NCBI GenBank assembly: GCA_028713795.1
Contig: JAQTNP010000011.1
Coordinates: forward strand, 1 to 17,954
Source: Minisyncoccota bacterium
Lineage (GTDB): Bacteria; Patescibacteriota; Minisyncoccia; Minisyncoccales; PEYH01
Length of the DNA: 17,954 nucleotides
Direction of reading: 5' to 3'
Part shown: positions 10,201-15,355 of the stretch, piece after piece
Position numbering within the stretch: position 1 is the first letter of the stretch
Layout: each line of letters begins with the position of its first letter
The notes under the pieces: model-generated
The model's database searches: none
What the model saw: only the letters and a program-made list of their open reading frames with translations
What the model was told of the DNA's origin: nothing
Made by a program: the position numbers and the translations under genes

Positions 10201-10488
10201 TTCTATGGCATTAACAGATATTTTCTGGGTATTCCCAGCCATAGCATAGAAAGGATCTATCGTAATACCTCTAAATAAGGGGTATTCTTCTTCATTTCCG
10301 CTTATCTTAAAATTATGAGCCATACTGGAGAAAATATATGGTTCGGCTTTAACTACAGGCTTATCATCTGTCCTTCCTCTGCCCTTAAAAATTAGGATAA
10401 GGACAATTACAAGGACAATTATCAAAAGGAGAATTAATAGAAACCATAATATCCCCTTTTTTGAGTTCTTTCTGTTTTGTTGTTGCAT
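4276..10488 (-). CDS. Giant membrane-anchored, Cys-rich protein with 17 divergent InlB-type B-repeats
   Basis: This 2070-aa surface protein has a basic N-terminus followed by a very hydrophobic helix at residues 12-34 (FLLILLLIIVLVIVLILIF), giving an N-in, C-out anchor. Residues ~45-200 are a beta-rich ectodomain. Residues ~207-345 are a head module shared with the 781-aa neighbour, including AKDSDNDGCFD, a calcium-loop-like motif similar to thrombospondin type 3 repeats. Residues 348-1464 hold 13 repeats of ~86 aa and 1636-1985 hold four more. The pattern is G.GTV.S....I.CG..C, then T.VTLTATP...F.GWSG.C...C.VTM...KTVTATF, as in the 'divergent InlB B-repeat' family. A 171-aa insert with 14 Cys splits the array, and a tail of ~85 aa has 10 Cys. 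Most repeats carry four Cys in two likely disulfide pairs. No ribosome-binding site is visible. Adhesion is a reasonable guess, not shown. Confidence 0.85.
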   Translation of the reverse strand: MQQQNRKNSKKGILWFLLILLLIIVLVIVLILIFKGRGRTDDKPVVKAEPYIFSSMAHNFKISGNEEEYPLFRGITIDPFYAMAGNTQKISVNAIEGIDYITSAYATVVDDNGSQTIDLELASRVDDMVTWQGEWTIRAVSSMDYPISFVVVDKSGNSKKIDIFWTGQSSIPVSVKTPSILERIKSIFSIPSARAGFVNTQTGTINTGQFPHSGNITINSSIAFGPGIGSPYITGVDGGNVIIPYGKTLELKPNTYFLVNEGYQMIKQMGGYLAVAQDGIAGVYSGYLWAKDSDNDGCFDISTLRYNNSPTTPDSGWGTGYKRISDLDYYPEPDDQNAGEAPACTGSSYNLKVVKLGNGDGTITSVYPSLGVSCGSVCEVGFDSGTTVTLKAQEDLTSNFTGWTGDCKNLSQGTANIGDCIVEMNGKKEVKATFERTSGLVEVTKSGTGTGKVTSDPSGISCGSICQVSFPLNNTVKLTATADSESYFVGWYNDCKGTGSCNLNILGDKEVEAKFNLGTITTSYELKVNKTGSGNVNSNNIAGITCGPDCSNLYSPNTIVKLKAEPSPGATLIGWTGCGSVTDDICSVTMTAKKTVTVNFSTTTTYSLDVEKLGSGTGTVTSYPLSGINCGPDCFHEYISGLEVTLTPSVDTNNVFVGWEGCTTTSGNNCKVVMTSPKTVKATFIPAGNMITIDKAGNGAGTVASTDGKINCGSDCSENYQNNALVSLNASPMVGSFFVIWAGADNCNTNPSCTFNVTSGKTITAIFSTSIPNNYTLAISPPTNGRIAGTLNSTPIIDCGSNCNNNIAMNSTVVLTATPNSGYTFSSWTGACAGSTTNTCTLLMDNHKTVGAIFISLVSQNELNVDTTGTGTGTIISNNPTDGGISCGSNCSEIYNSGANVILTYIVDPDSMFAGWSGDCSGLSAYCSVAMNEPRTVIANFTLKTNNTLTVSRSGLGTVTSSDQKIYCGTTCDYDFAYGIIVTLTATPGNGYRFAGWSGACTNSTGTCSIAMQGPKNVTAIFEPSVYDYYSLSVYKEGYNLGSVTGDGINCGTSCHSQTKAYGRNTTVTLTATPYGDSSFAGWSGACYGTGNCVVTMTNNKNVTATFNGNISSAYTLTVNASGSGAVTSSPTGLTCRNSVCKQTFSAGTPVTLTATPDSGATFENWEGDFSGIGSCTLVMDRDKTITAIFGDNESYNLSASKIGTGTGSIISQLPTAGAISCGSGCTGVSKSFTKGTTVSLIATAIGESTFTGWSGVCNNTVPTCTFVMDSPKDVAAEFTATDGGDTPTSTVKSLTVSTDGDGYGYVQTSSEDIKCGDYLFFKYDKCSATYENTTSVTLTATKGSGSFFAGWGGACSGTETTCTVSVDSVKNVTATFTQSEKFSVTVNKLGTGTGYVGGGGIICQASCTTDTAENWSKGEVITLKVYEVSFGSVFAGWGGDCSGTGDCILTMNSNKTVTATFNLDASKAYVNLQNCPATGLTSGVWIKHNLSSWSASKMCEMNHECTYQPFGCWFLGSTGLRTWAGGVASSYGWAGYCLAAVASTFDICVKDSSSVAAHNDLPACPFTGTAGTVYAKNAACGWDYKCQVNKASCKQSCGKGVVETDSTYGVQCRWPHSCTLCMVGGTGGVPSTKVPSLLSIKITIGGTVTGSLAIICGEGNEGELGCIANGEVGGTITLDPVAKSGYDFKSWEGCTSVSGNKCTVKFTAEEMSAKAIFEPSSGGGTTPYTLTLNKSGTSTGAVYDATGQISCNSLCSSDTGTFNSGASVILTASPATGSTVSWSGCTSTSGTTCNVTMTSPKTVTATFNSSSTITYTLTARKSGTGTGTIYDDLGKIACTSSCTSDPGTYNSGTKVVLTATPSSDSTFVSWSGCTSTSGTTCNVTMTSLKTVTATFNKASTSYTLTVKKSGTGFGAVYDTTGQISCNSSCSQDIGTFNNGTTAAVTATPQSGSTFVSWSGCDTVTGTTCYVKMSYYKIVTVTFSGTAVNDPTCGPTTSCTSSSSCGYFYGKEGKTRYCPAGTTYVSHMCLAMPNNHVVTSSNTTNSAFCQTDCDGLICLKTDGCISIQCK
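4797..4885. repeat. Near-identical direct repeat, copy A (partner 5061-5149)
   Basis: 89 bp match the segment exactly 264 bp (88 codons) downstream on the plus strand, with two mismatches seen by eye (ttagag/ttggag and gatgtgc/gatgtac). The offset equals one protein repeat, so this is an in-frame duplication or gene-conversion tract within repeats 15 and 16. Confidence 0.9.
5061..5149. repeat. Near-identical direct repeat, copy B (partner 4797-4885)
   Basis: This is the second copy of the 89-bp tract. It encodes the end of repeat 15 (SWSGCTSTSGTTCNVTMTS, then KTVTATFN). The match stops abruptly on both sides, whereas the rest of the two protein repeats differs more. Confidence 0.9.
5584..6096 (-). 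other. Cys-rich insert domain (14 Cys in 171 aa) splitting the B-repeat array
   Basis: Residues 1465-1635 of the giant protein do not fit the B-repeat pattern. The insert begins DASKAYVNLQNCPATG, is rich in Trp, Gly and Cys, and ends before a GGTGGVPSTK linker. It contains GCWFLGSTGLRTWAGG and a run of closely spaced Cys near its end (KCQVNKASCKQSC). I do not recognise the fold. A cap, an enzyme-like module or a binding head between two stalk segments are all possible. Confidence 0.6.
6097..9447 (-). repeat. B-repeats 1-13 of the giant protein
   Basis: Thirteen tandem repeats average 86 residues and occupy protein residues 348-1464. Each has a conserved start (SGTGTGTVTS type), a CGxxC pair, a central VTLTATP strand, F.GWSG.C.G...C and the end KTVTATF. 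The sequences are diverged, so this is an old array held by selection rather than a fresh duplication. Repeat 10 lacks the first Cys after W (GDFSG), and repeat 12 has an enlarged CGxxC loop. Confidence 0.85.
9454..9870 (-). other. Head module of the giant protein, paralogous to 12335-12745
   Basis: Residues ~207-345 show TGQFPHSGNITI, then ITGVDGGNVII, QMGGYLAV, SGYLWAKDSDNDGCFD, GYKRISDL and GEAPACT. The same order with close sequences occurs at the N-terminus of the 781-aa protein. The D.DNDG loop with its Cys suggests a calcium site next to a disulfide. Confidence 0.8.
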
Positions 10489-10516
10489 ATATTTTTTTAA
10501 TTTTTATTAATTAATA

Positions 10517-12862
10517 TTAAGGGCAAGTGCTGCTTCCTAGGCAGTATATACACATCATTGCGCCATTCACACACTCAAAGTATGGTCTTTCCCACCAACC
10601 GCATATAACGTGAGTTGAGTTTACGGATGGATCGCATGCTGCACCACAGCTACCGTAATAAGCGGTCTTTGTGACCTTCCAGTCTAAACAAGGATCTGAA
10701 TCCCAGTATCCGCATGTTTGCAGATTAGCATAAATGCAGCTTGTCTGCCCAGAATAAGAGCAGTCATTGGTACAGCCAACACAGCTAGAGTTATATACAC
10801 ACCTTGATTCACTATCGCAATTATTTGGACACTCTCTGATTTGTGTCATACATGATTGCGAATAATCACAGATACCAGTATTTACCCAACTCGTACACGT
10901 ACAATCACAACCTTCGCTAGTACAAGAATAATCAGAACTGTCGCATCTCATATCGGATGGGCAATCCATTTCTGTAGTCCAGCTACTATAGGTTCCGGTT
11001 GTTCCACTACATGTACTAGCAGAACCTGAACAATACTTAGGAGCCGATCTGCTTTGCACATCACCACCACAAGAAGTACTACTACACCTATATTGTGTTA
11101 TTGTATCGCATTGATAACTACTCGGCCTATAACTACAGCCATCACAACATACTCCGCTAGTACATTGACATATTCTAAAAGAATATGTAGCTTGCTTGGT
11201 TAATCCACCTGAAGCAGTACCAGTGACAGTAATAGAGTACGATCCTAATTGAGCAGTACTGCCAACAGTAAGAGTCATGGTTCTTGAACAAGGGAAAGTA
11301 GTGCACGTAGTTAATGTGTTGGCTGTCACCCCCGATGGAAGAGTTCCAATAGTAAATGATACATTTTGAGCAGTTCCAGATATTAGAGCAGTAGATAATA
11401 TAGCCGAAATGCTTGATGATCTTAATACCTTTCCATTATTGGTAGTAAAACTCATTGAAAAGTCAAATGGTGCCTGGCAAACACCACCAGAACAAGTATA
11501 TCCAGAAGGACAATCTACTGGAGCATTCCATTCTAAACAACTATCTGAATCATAGTTTCCGCATGTTCTTACAGCATTGCCAACGCATTCAACTTGTCCG
11601 CTATACGAACAATCATTAGTACAACAAGCAGAGTTATCCCATCCTTCAGTAGTACAAATAGAATCATCACATTCCCGGTTAAAATCTGTAGAATATGTAC
11701 ATCCTTGACTAGTGCATAAAGGAACATAACAAATATTGTTTTCTGAATGTAAGCTGCATGAATCACTAGAACAAGTTCCTCCGCCAATCTGGCAGGATAA
11801 AGGACAATTATAGAAACAAGTTCCACTATCAAGATAATATGATGAAGGATAAATATACGAACTTCCATATATACAGGAAGAATTGCACCAGTAGCAATTA
11901 CTAGAACTTGTCCATGTATAATTTGGTGTTTTACCATCACACGAAGCAGAAGCTCCGCAATAAGACGAACAGGTTCCTGTGCATGAATCCGTATTATTTG
12001 TTTGGCAATTAGGACAAGTTGATTGATCGATTATTAATTGAAATGTTTTAATGTGAGTTATCGCTCCCGAGGTAGCATTGATATTAATATTATGATATCC
12101 CGCAATAGCGCCAGGAGAAATTGTAAACGTTAGAGTTCTAGAACAAGGAAAACTAGTACACTTACTTAATGTATTGGCTGTTACCCCCGAAGGAATTCCT
12201 GTAATAGTAAATAATACTTCTTGGGCAGTCCCTGTCCAAGACACAGAGATAGTGGTAGAAGTTACAACATCACTAGCAGATTTAACAACAGTGGCAGTTT
12301 GTGGATTAATCGTTATATAGAAATCAGAGGAATTAGTACAAGCCGGCGGCTCTCCATAGATATCATCATCTGCTGTTGATGGTTCCGTGTATGATAAATC
12401 TTTTACCCTTCTATACCCCGTTGCCGGTGCAGTATTAGGATTATTAGGATCAGTATATTTGATTGGCCCTGTAAAACATCCATCATTATCGGTATCTTTA
12501 GCCCAAAGATATCCTTTGACTATTTGAGTGCCAAAAGTGTTTTTGATCAAATAGCCTCCTTGATTAATAATTTTGCTCCCGGGATTAATAACAAAAACGG
12601 TGTCCTTATATAATTCAAGAGAACCAATTAATATTAAGCTGCCATTATCAACTCCGCTGATATTTGGAGCAGAAACTGTTCCAGAACTTATTGGGATAGT
12701 GGTACCCGTGCTAATTGTTGTCGTTCCATTGTGCGGAAACTGATCAGAATTTGTAATAGTAGGGTCGGTGATAGAACCTGCGAAACTTTTGTCTATAAAA
12801 ACAAAAACTCCCAAAAAGATTATTAATGATAGAGAGATTTTTATTTTTAAAGAATATTTCAT
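10517..12862 (-). CDS. Secreted Cys-rich protein (68 Cys in 781 aa) with duplicated Ig-like and CTNDC modules
   Basis: I do not recognise this as a named family. A signal peptide spans residues 1-28 (cleavage after SFA). The head module shared with the 2070-aa protein follows at ~40-176, with AKDTDNDGCF. An Ig-like beta domain at ~184-277 is duplicated at ~467-563; both contain PSGVTANTL...C..FPCSRT. Cys-rich stretches at 283-413 and 565-696 resemble small disulfide-stabilised domains. Two CTNDCSYSGQ modules begin at 414 and 697. I count 68 Cys (~9%), and no enzyme motif. With no membrane anchor or sorting signal, it probably attaches through a partner, perhaps the 2070-aa protein via the shared module. 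Its ATG overlaps the stop of the upstream 269-aa gene by 4 bp (ATGA), so translation is likely coupled. Confidence 0.85.
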   Translation of the reverse strand: MKYSLKIKISLSLIIFLGVFVFIDKSFAGSITDPTITNSDQFPHNGTTTISTGTTIPISSGTVSAPNISGVDNGSLILIGSLELYKDTVFVINPGSKIINQGGYLIKNTFGTQIVKGYLWAKDTDNDGCFTGPIKYTDPNNPNTAPATGYRRVKDLSYTEPSTADDDIYGEPPACTNSSDFYITINPQTATVVKSASDVVTSTTISVSWTGTAQEVLFTITGIPSGVTANTLSKCTSFPCSRTLTFTISPGAIAGYHNININATSGAITHIKTFQLIIDQSTCPNCQTNNTDSCTGTCSSYCGASASCDGKTPNYTWTSSSNCYWCNSSCIYGSSYIYPSSYYLDSGTCFYNCPLSCQIGGGTCSSDSCSLHSENNICYVPLCTSQGCTYSTDFNRECDDSICTTEGWDNSACCTNDCSYSGQVECVGNAVRTCGNYDSDSCLEWNAPVDCPSGYTCSGGVCQAPFDFSMSFTTNNGKVLRSSSISAILSTALISGTAQNVSFTIGTLPSGVTANTLTTCTTFPCSRTMTLTVGSTAQLGSYSITVTGTASGGLTKQATYSFRICQCTSGVCCDGCSYRPSSYQCDTITQYRCSSTSCGGDVQSRSAPKYCSGSASTCSGTTGTYSSWTTEMDCPSDMRCDSSDYSCTSEGCDCTCTSWVNTGICDYSQSCMTQIRECPNNCDSESRCVYNSSCVGCTNDCSYSGQTSCIYANLQTCGYWDSDPCLDWKVTKTAYYGSCGAACDPSVNSTHVICGWWERPYFECVNGAMMCIYCLGSSTCP
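10634..10774 (-). repeat. CTNDC module, second copy
   Basis: Residues 697-743 of the 781-aa protein (CTNDCSYSGQTSC, then TCGYWDSDPCLDW) parallel residues 414-462. Both have CTNDCSYSGQ, a C.....TCG.WDSD-like core and CL.W. Confidence 0.75.
11174..11464 (-). repeat. Ig-like domain, second copy
   Basis: Residues ~467-563 of the 781-aa protein. FTIGTLPSGVTANTL, then C..FPCSRTMTLTV and YSITVTGTASGG, match the copy at 12032-12313. The two Cys around FPCSRT probably pair. Confidence 0.75.
11477..11623 (-). repeat. CTNDC module, first copy
   Basis: Residues 414-462 of the 781-aa protein (CTNDCSYSGQVEC, TCGNYDSDSCLEW, CPSGYTCSGGVC). Similar Cys patterns are known from surface proteins of archaea and candidate-phylum bacteria. 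This copy carries the full C-terminal GYTCSGGVC end that the second copy lacks. Confidence 0.75.
12032..12313 (-). repeat. Ig-like domain, first copy
   Basis: Residues ~184-277 of the 781-aa protein. FTITGIPSGVTANTL, C..FPCSRTLTFTI and HNININATSG align with the second copy near 11174-11464. Confidence 0.75.
12335..12745 (-). other. Head module of the 781-aa protein, paralogous to 9454-9870
   Basis: Residues ~40-176: DQFPHNGTTTI, ISGVDNGSLILIG, NQGGYLI, KGYLWAKDTDNDGCF, GYRRVKDLSY and GEPPACT. The same motifs occur in the same order in the 2070-aa protein. Confidence 0.8.
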
Positions 12863-13668
12863 TTTATTTCATCCACGTTGATAAATGTGGATATATTTTG
12901 GTTATCTGATAAATTATTTGTTGCTGTATTATCTATCCTTTCCCCTATTAATCTGTATGACAACTTTACATTACCAGAATATTCTGAAATGGTTTTAATG
13001 ATAAAATTTTCTCCATCAATATATCCATACAATCCTACTGGCGACTGAGAACTTACAAAAGGAATAATGGTATCCTTTTTTACAATATTGTAAAAAAGCC
13101 ATAAATCAGATCCTTTCTCTTGTTTTGACAAATTAATCACTATTTCATTTTCCGTAAATTCCAATTCCCCTACTGTTTCTGCTTTCAATCCAGTCATATC
13201 ACTAACATATGTTGCGTATTTTGTTCCTTCTATCTGATATGTTGGATCTAATATGTTAAAATTTCCCTTATTAAAATATATTGTTTCAGCATACATATTC
13301 GCCCACTGATTATCCCAGGTGCCCAAATCACTTGTTACATCTGATTCTGGCAATATATCTCCAGCTACCGTAATGGTTCCTTCTGTTTCTATATTCCCTA
13401 CTAAATCTATGTTGGTATATGGCATGAGGGTTGCTGGGTCAACGACAGCGAAGGCGGCGAGGGATACTAATCCATAGCCAGTGCCGTTTCCCGCACCAAA
13501 TGTCCCTAATTTATATTGCGTAGCATCTCCAACATTAATAGGTGGATCAGTATTAAGCTCCGGTGGAGTACTTGGAGCGTCTGTCCAGGCAAAAATTCCA
13601 CTCAGCACTATTAATGAGAAGAAAACTACTAATACTGAAGATTTAATAAGAATATTTTTTATTTCCAT
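12859..13668 (-). CDS. Secreted protein of the 'AWT..PP' N-terminal type, function unknown
   Basis: A 269-aa exported protein. Residues 1-27 form a signal peptide with a strong hydrophobic core (VLVVFFSLIVLSGIFA), followed by AWTDAPSTPPELNTDPPINV. Comparable Pro-rich openings are common in secreted proteins of Parcubacteria. A stretch near 113-131, DLGTWDNQWANMYAETIYF, resembles the LG...W...YA motif of phage tail-fibre and other trimeric beta proteins. The C-terminal ~110 residues look beta-rich. Unlike its two large neighbours it has no Cys at all. Its TGA overlaps the ATG of the 781-aa gene (ATGA), and it starts 5 bp after the membrane protein upstream. No Shine-Dalgarno sequence is visible. 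Confidence 0.8.
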   Translation of the reverse strand: MEIKNILIKSSVLVVFFSLIVLSGIFAWTDAPSTPPELNTDPPINVGDATQYKLGTFGAGNGTGYGLVSLAAFAVVDPATLMPYTNIDLVGNIETEGTITVAGDILPESDVTSDLGTWDNQWANMYAETIYFNKGNFNILDPTYQIEGTKYATYVSDMTGLKAETVGELEFTENEIVINLSKQEKGSDLWLFYNIVKKDTIIPFVSSQSPVGLYGYIDGENFIIKTISEYSGNVKLSYRLIGERIDNTATNNLSDNQNISTFINVDEIK

Positions 13669-13673
13669 ATTAT

Positions 13674-13967
13674 TTATTTTGAATTTAATAAATTTAAAAT
13701 TGCTTGTTGGTCTATTTCAACATTTGATTTATTTTCAGTATTTAAAAATTCCTCTACGGCTTCGTTATCAACATCAATTGGTTCCCCGAATTTTGTATCC
13801 AAGAAATTTATAATCTTTTCTTGCGAATTTTCGTCTTTTTGCAAAGATTTTTCATTGTTAAGAAAAACAAGCAAGAGAATAATGCTAAGGGCAATTAGAA
13901 AAATTGCCGCTATTACTATTAAGAATAGTATTTTCTTCTTCTCAGCGCTTAGTTTTTTCATGTTCAT
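13674..13967 (-). CDS. Small membrane protein with a tandem 19-residue tail repeat
   Basis: The family is unrecognised. Starting at the ATG at 13967 the product is 97 aa (MNMKKLSAEKKK). It has a basic N-terminus, a transmembrane segment at about 13-35 (ILFLIVIAAIFLIALSIILL) and an acidic outer tail. The tail contains two imperfect 19-residue units, FLDTKFGEPIDVDNEAVEE and FLNTENKSNVEIDQQAILN, predicted helical. The open frame extends to 14009, but that overlaps rnhB and has no sensible N-terminus. The ATG at 13961 (MKKLSAEKKK) is an equally good start. It is the first gene of the surface block, so it may be a membrane adaptor; that is a guess. Confidence 0.75.
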   Translation of the reverse strand: MNMKKLSAEKKKILFLIVIAAIFLIALSIILLLVFLNNEKSLQKDENSQEKIINFLDTKFGEPIDVDNEAVEEFLNTENKSNVEIDQQAILNLLNSK

Positions 13968-13969
13968 AT

Positions 13970-13997
13970 ATTTTAGCAAAAACAAAAGGCAATGCAA
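13970..13997 (-). promoter_or_regulatory. Candidate promoter for the surface-protein block
   Basis: On the minus strand, TTGCAT (13992-13997), 16 bp, then TAAAAT (13970-13975) preceded by TGC, an extended -10. The -35 matches only half the consensus. Transcription would begin at about the ATG at 13961, so the mRNA would be leaderless. It lies in the gap after rnhB. Alternatively the block is transcribed from a promoter upstream of rnhB. Confidence 0.35.
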
Positions 13998-14001
13998 ACA
14001 A

Positions 14002-14625
14002 TTATCCACAATTAAAGCTTTTTCTGTGCATGGGACTCAATCCGTTCTTTCTAATTGAGGCATAATGTTTCTTTGTCGGATATCCTTTATGCTGTTTAAA
14101 TCCGTATTTAGGATATTTTTTATCCAACCTCTCCATTAATCTGTCCCTATATACTTTGGCAATTATTGAGGCGCAGCTGCAAAGAAAAATCTTTTCATCT
14201 CCATTAATAATTGCCACTTGATCGCAATCAATATTTATCCTTTGGTTTCCATCAATAATTAAAATTGTATGTTTTAGATTCTTTTTAATTTTAAAAACTG
14301 CTTTTTTCATAGCAAGCTTTGTAGCATTCAAGATATTTATCCTATCAATCACTATATTGCTCGCCTCCCCTATCCCCCACTTCAATGTTTTTTCTTTTAA
14401 AATCATTTCAAAAACTTTTTCTCTTTGCCTGGCTGTAATTTTTTTTGAATCCTTGGCAATAGAAACTATTTTTTTTAATTTCTTGTTATTTAAAGAATTT
14501 AGAGAAACAGCAGCAGCGACAACAGGCCCAGCTAAAGGACCTCTGCCTGCTTCATCTATTCCCATTATTGTTGTATATTGCTTTAATAGCCGCCTTTCTA
14601 AATTAAGGTTTGCCATACATACCAT
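14002..14625 (-). CDS. rnhB: Ribonuclease HII
   Basis: RNase HII cuts the RNA strand of RNA/DNA hybrids and removes single ribonucleotides from DNA. The 207-aa protein is of normal length. It has GIDEAGRGPLAGPVV at 22-36 with catalytic D24 and E25 and the GRG junction-sensing motif, DSKKIT at 59-64, IIDGN with D125, and ASIIAKVYRD with D161. HKGYPTKKHY follows at 179-188 with the conserved Tyr182, and it ends MHRKSFNCG. All four carboxylates are present, so it should be active. The ATG at 14625 has a partial AAGAAG ribosome-binding site upstream; an ATG at 14616 is possible. It is divergent to the gene at 14671 and same-strand with the surface block, 34 bp ahead of it. Confidence 0.95.
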   Translation of the reverse strand: MVCMANLNLERRLLKQYTTIMGIDEAGRGPLAGPVVAAAVSLNSLNNKKLKKIVSIAKDSKKITARQREKVFEMILKEKTLKWGIGEASNIVIDRINILNATKLAMKKAVFKIKKNLKHTILIIDGNQRINIDCDQVAIINGDEKIFLCSCASIIAKVYRDRLMERLDKKYPKYGFKQHKGYPTKKHYASIRKNGLSPMHRKSFNCG

Positions 14626-14650
14626 TTTACACTTCTTTTTTGAATGGTAT
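14619..14650. promoter_or_regulatory. Perfect 8-bp inverted repeat in the divergent promoter region
   Basis: ATACCATT (14619-14626) and AATGGTAT (14643-14650) are exact reverse complements separated by 16 bp. One arm covers the rnhB start codon. The other abuts the -10 of the gene at 14671, and the -35 lies at the inner edge of the left arm. The geometry suits a dimeric regulator, but an 8-bp match can also occur by chance in AT-rich DNA. Confidence 0.35.
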
Positions 14651-14655
14651 ATAAT
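14626..14655 (+). promoter_or_regulatory. Near-consensus sigma70 promoter for the solenoid gene
   Basis: TTTACA (14626-14631), 18 bp, TATAAT (14650-14655). These match the consensus at 5/6 and 6/6 bases. The predicted start, ~14662, is only about 9 nt before the ATG at 14671, so the leader would be very short and the AAGGA at 14657-14661 would fall at or just before the mRNA 5' end. Confidence 0.6.
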
Positions 14656-14670
14656 AAAGGAATCAAAATT

Positions 14671-15348
14671 ATGGATGAACCATTACAAAGATTAACATTC
14701 GATGATATCCTTTTTGAAATACGCCAGGCCGAGAAAGAAAAACGGGAGGCTAATTTAAGCAATAAGCTGCTGCCTGAATTTTCTTTGTCAAGCAGAACTA
14801 TAAACACAACATTAAACCTTGAGAATTCAACTGTCCAAGGAGCCATTTATTTAAATAACTGCATTATCAATGGAGATATCAAGCTAAATAACTCATTGAT
14901 ATATACGACTATATATATAAATGAAAGCGAGATTAATAATTTCATTGCTAAAAATATAAGAATCCGGGAAGTTATCAATTTTCTAGCTTCAAAAATCAAA
15001 GGCAATATTGATATGGAGAAAAGCCAGATAAAAGGCTTTATCAGCTTTAACAGGACTGAGGTTGGCAATGATATTATCTTAAATGAAGTCATTGCCAAAG
15101 ACATAATGACTAAAAGTGGAAATATGAAAGGAGACCTGTATGTCAGAAATACAAAAGTTTCTGGCAACATATTTATCAAAAACGGATCTTTTGACGGCTT
15201 GGGAAGTTTTGAGTCTTCTTTTATTGAAAAGGATTTAGATTTTTCAGAAAGTAAATTCAAAGAAGTAGTCAATTTAAGCGGATTGAATATTAACGGACAA
15301 GTTATTGCTAAAACCCTTGAATGCAAAAATTTAATTGCGCATATATAA
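14671..15348 (+). CDS. Beta-solenoid-like protein of ~16 eleven-residue repeats
   Basis: The family is unrecognised. The 225-aa protein has a charged, helical N-terminal part (residues 1-40, MDEPLQRLTFDDILFEIRQA) and then about sixteen 11-residue units from ~43 to the end. Examples are TVQGAIYLNNC, IINGDIKLNNS, KIKGNIDMEKS and KVSGNIFIKNG. The consensus is x-[IV]-x-G-x-[IL]-x-[LIF]-x-x-[ST], with single-residue deletions in a few units. This pattern predicts a right-handed beta-helix, comparable to pentapeptide-like and other GxIxL solenoids. There is no signal peptide or membrane span, so it is probably cytoplasmic. I chose the ATG at 14671 because AAGGA stands 9 bases upstream; the frame extends to 14644. 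It ends 7 bp before dnaE. Confidence 0.75.
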   Translation: MDEPLQRLTFDDILFEIRQAEKEKREANLSNKLLPEFSLSSRTINTTLNLENSTVQGAIYLNNCIINGDIKLNNSLIYTTIYINESEINNFIAKNIRIREVINFLASKIKGNIDMEKSQIKGFISFNRTEVGNDIILNEVIAKDIMTKSGNMKGDLYVRNTKVSGNIFIKNGSFDGLGSFESSFIEKDLDFSESKFKEVVNLSGLNINGQVIAKTLECKNLIAHI

Positions 15349-15349
15349 T
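15344..15349 (+). promoter_or_regulatory. Perfect -10 box just before dnaE
   Basis: TATAAT overlaps the stop codon of the solenoid gene and ends 6 bp before the dnaE ATG at 15356. A transcript starting at the usual distance would begin on the A of the start codon. No good -35 is present at 16-18 bp; TTGAAT at 15317-15322 is 21 bp away. Confidence 0.3.
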
Positions 15350-15355
15350 AGTCTA

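Noticed and set aside
11569..11940. Minus-strand 123-residue open frame inside the 781-aa gene
   Set aside because: It is in another frame of a clearly coding, Cys-patterned gene. The Ile/Leu/Val-rich product is what a frame-shifted reading of that composition would give.
12859..13668. Stop-codon recoding (UGA as Gly or Trp)
   Set aside because: UGA ends this gene and the 43-aa gene exactly at overlaps with the next start codon, and Trp is encoded by TGG throughout.
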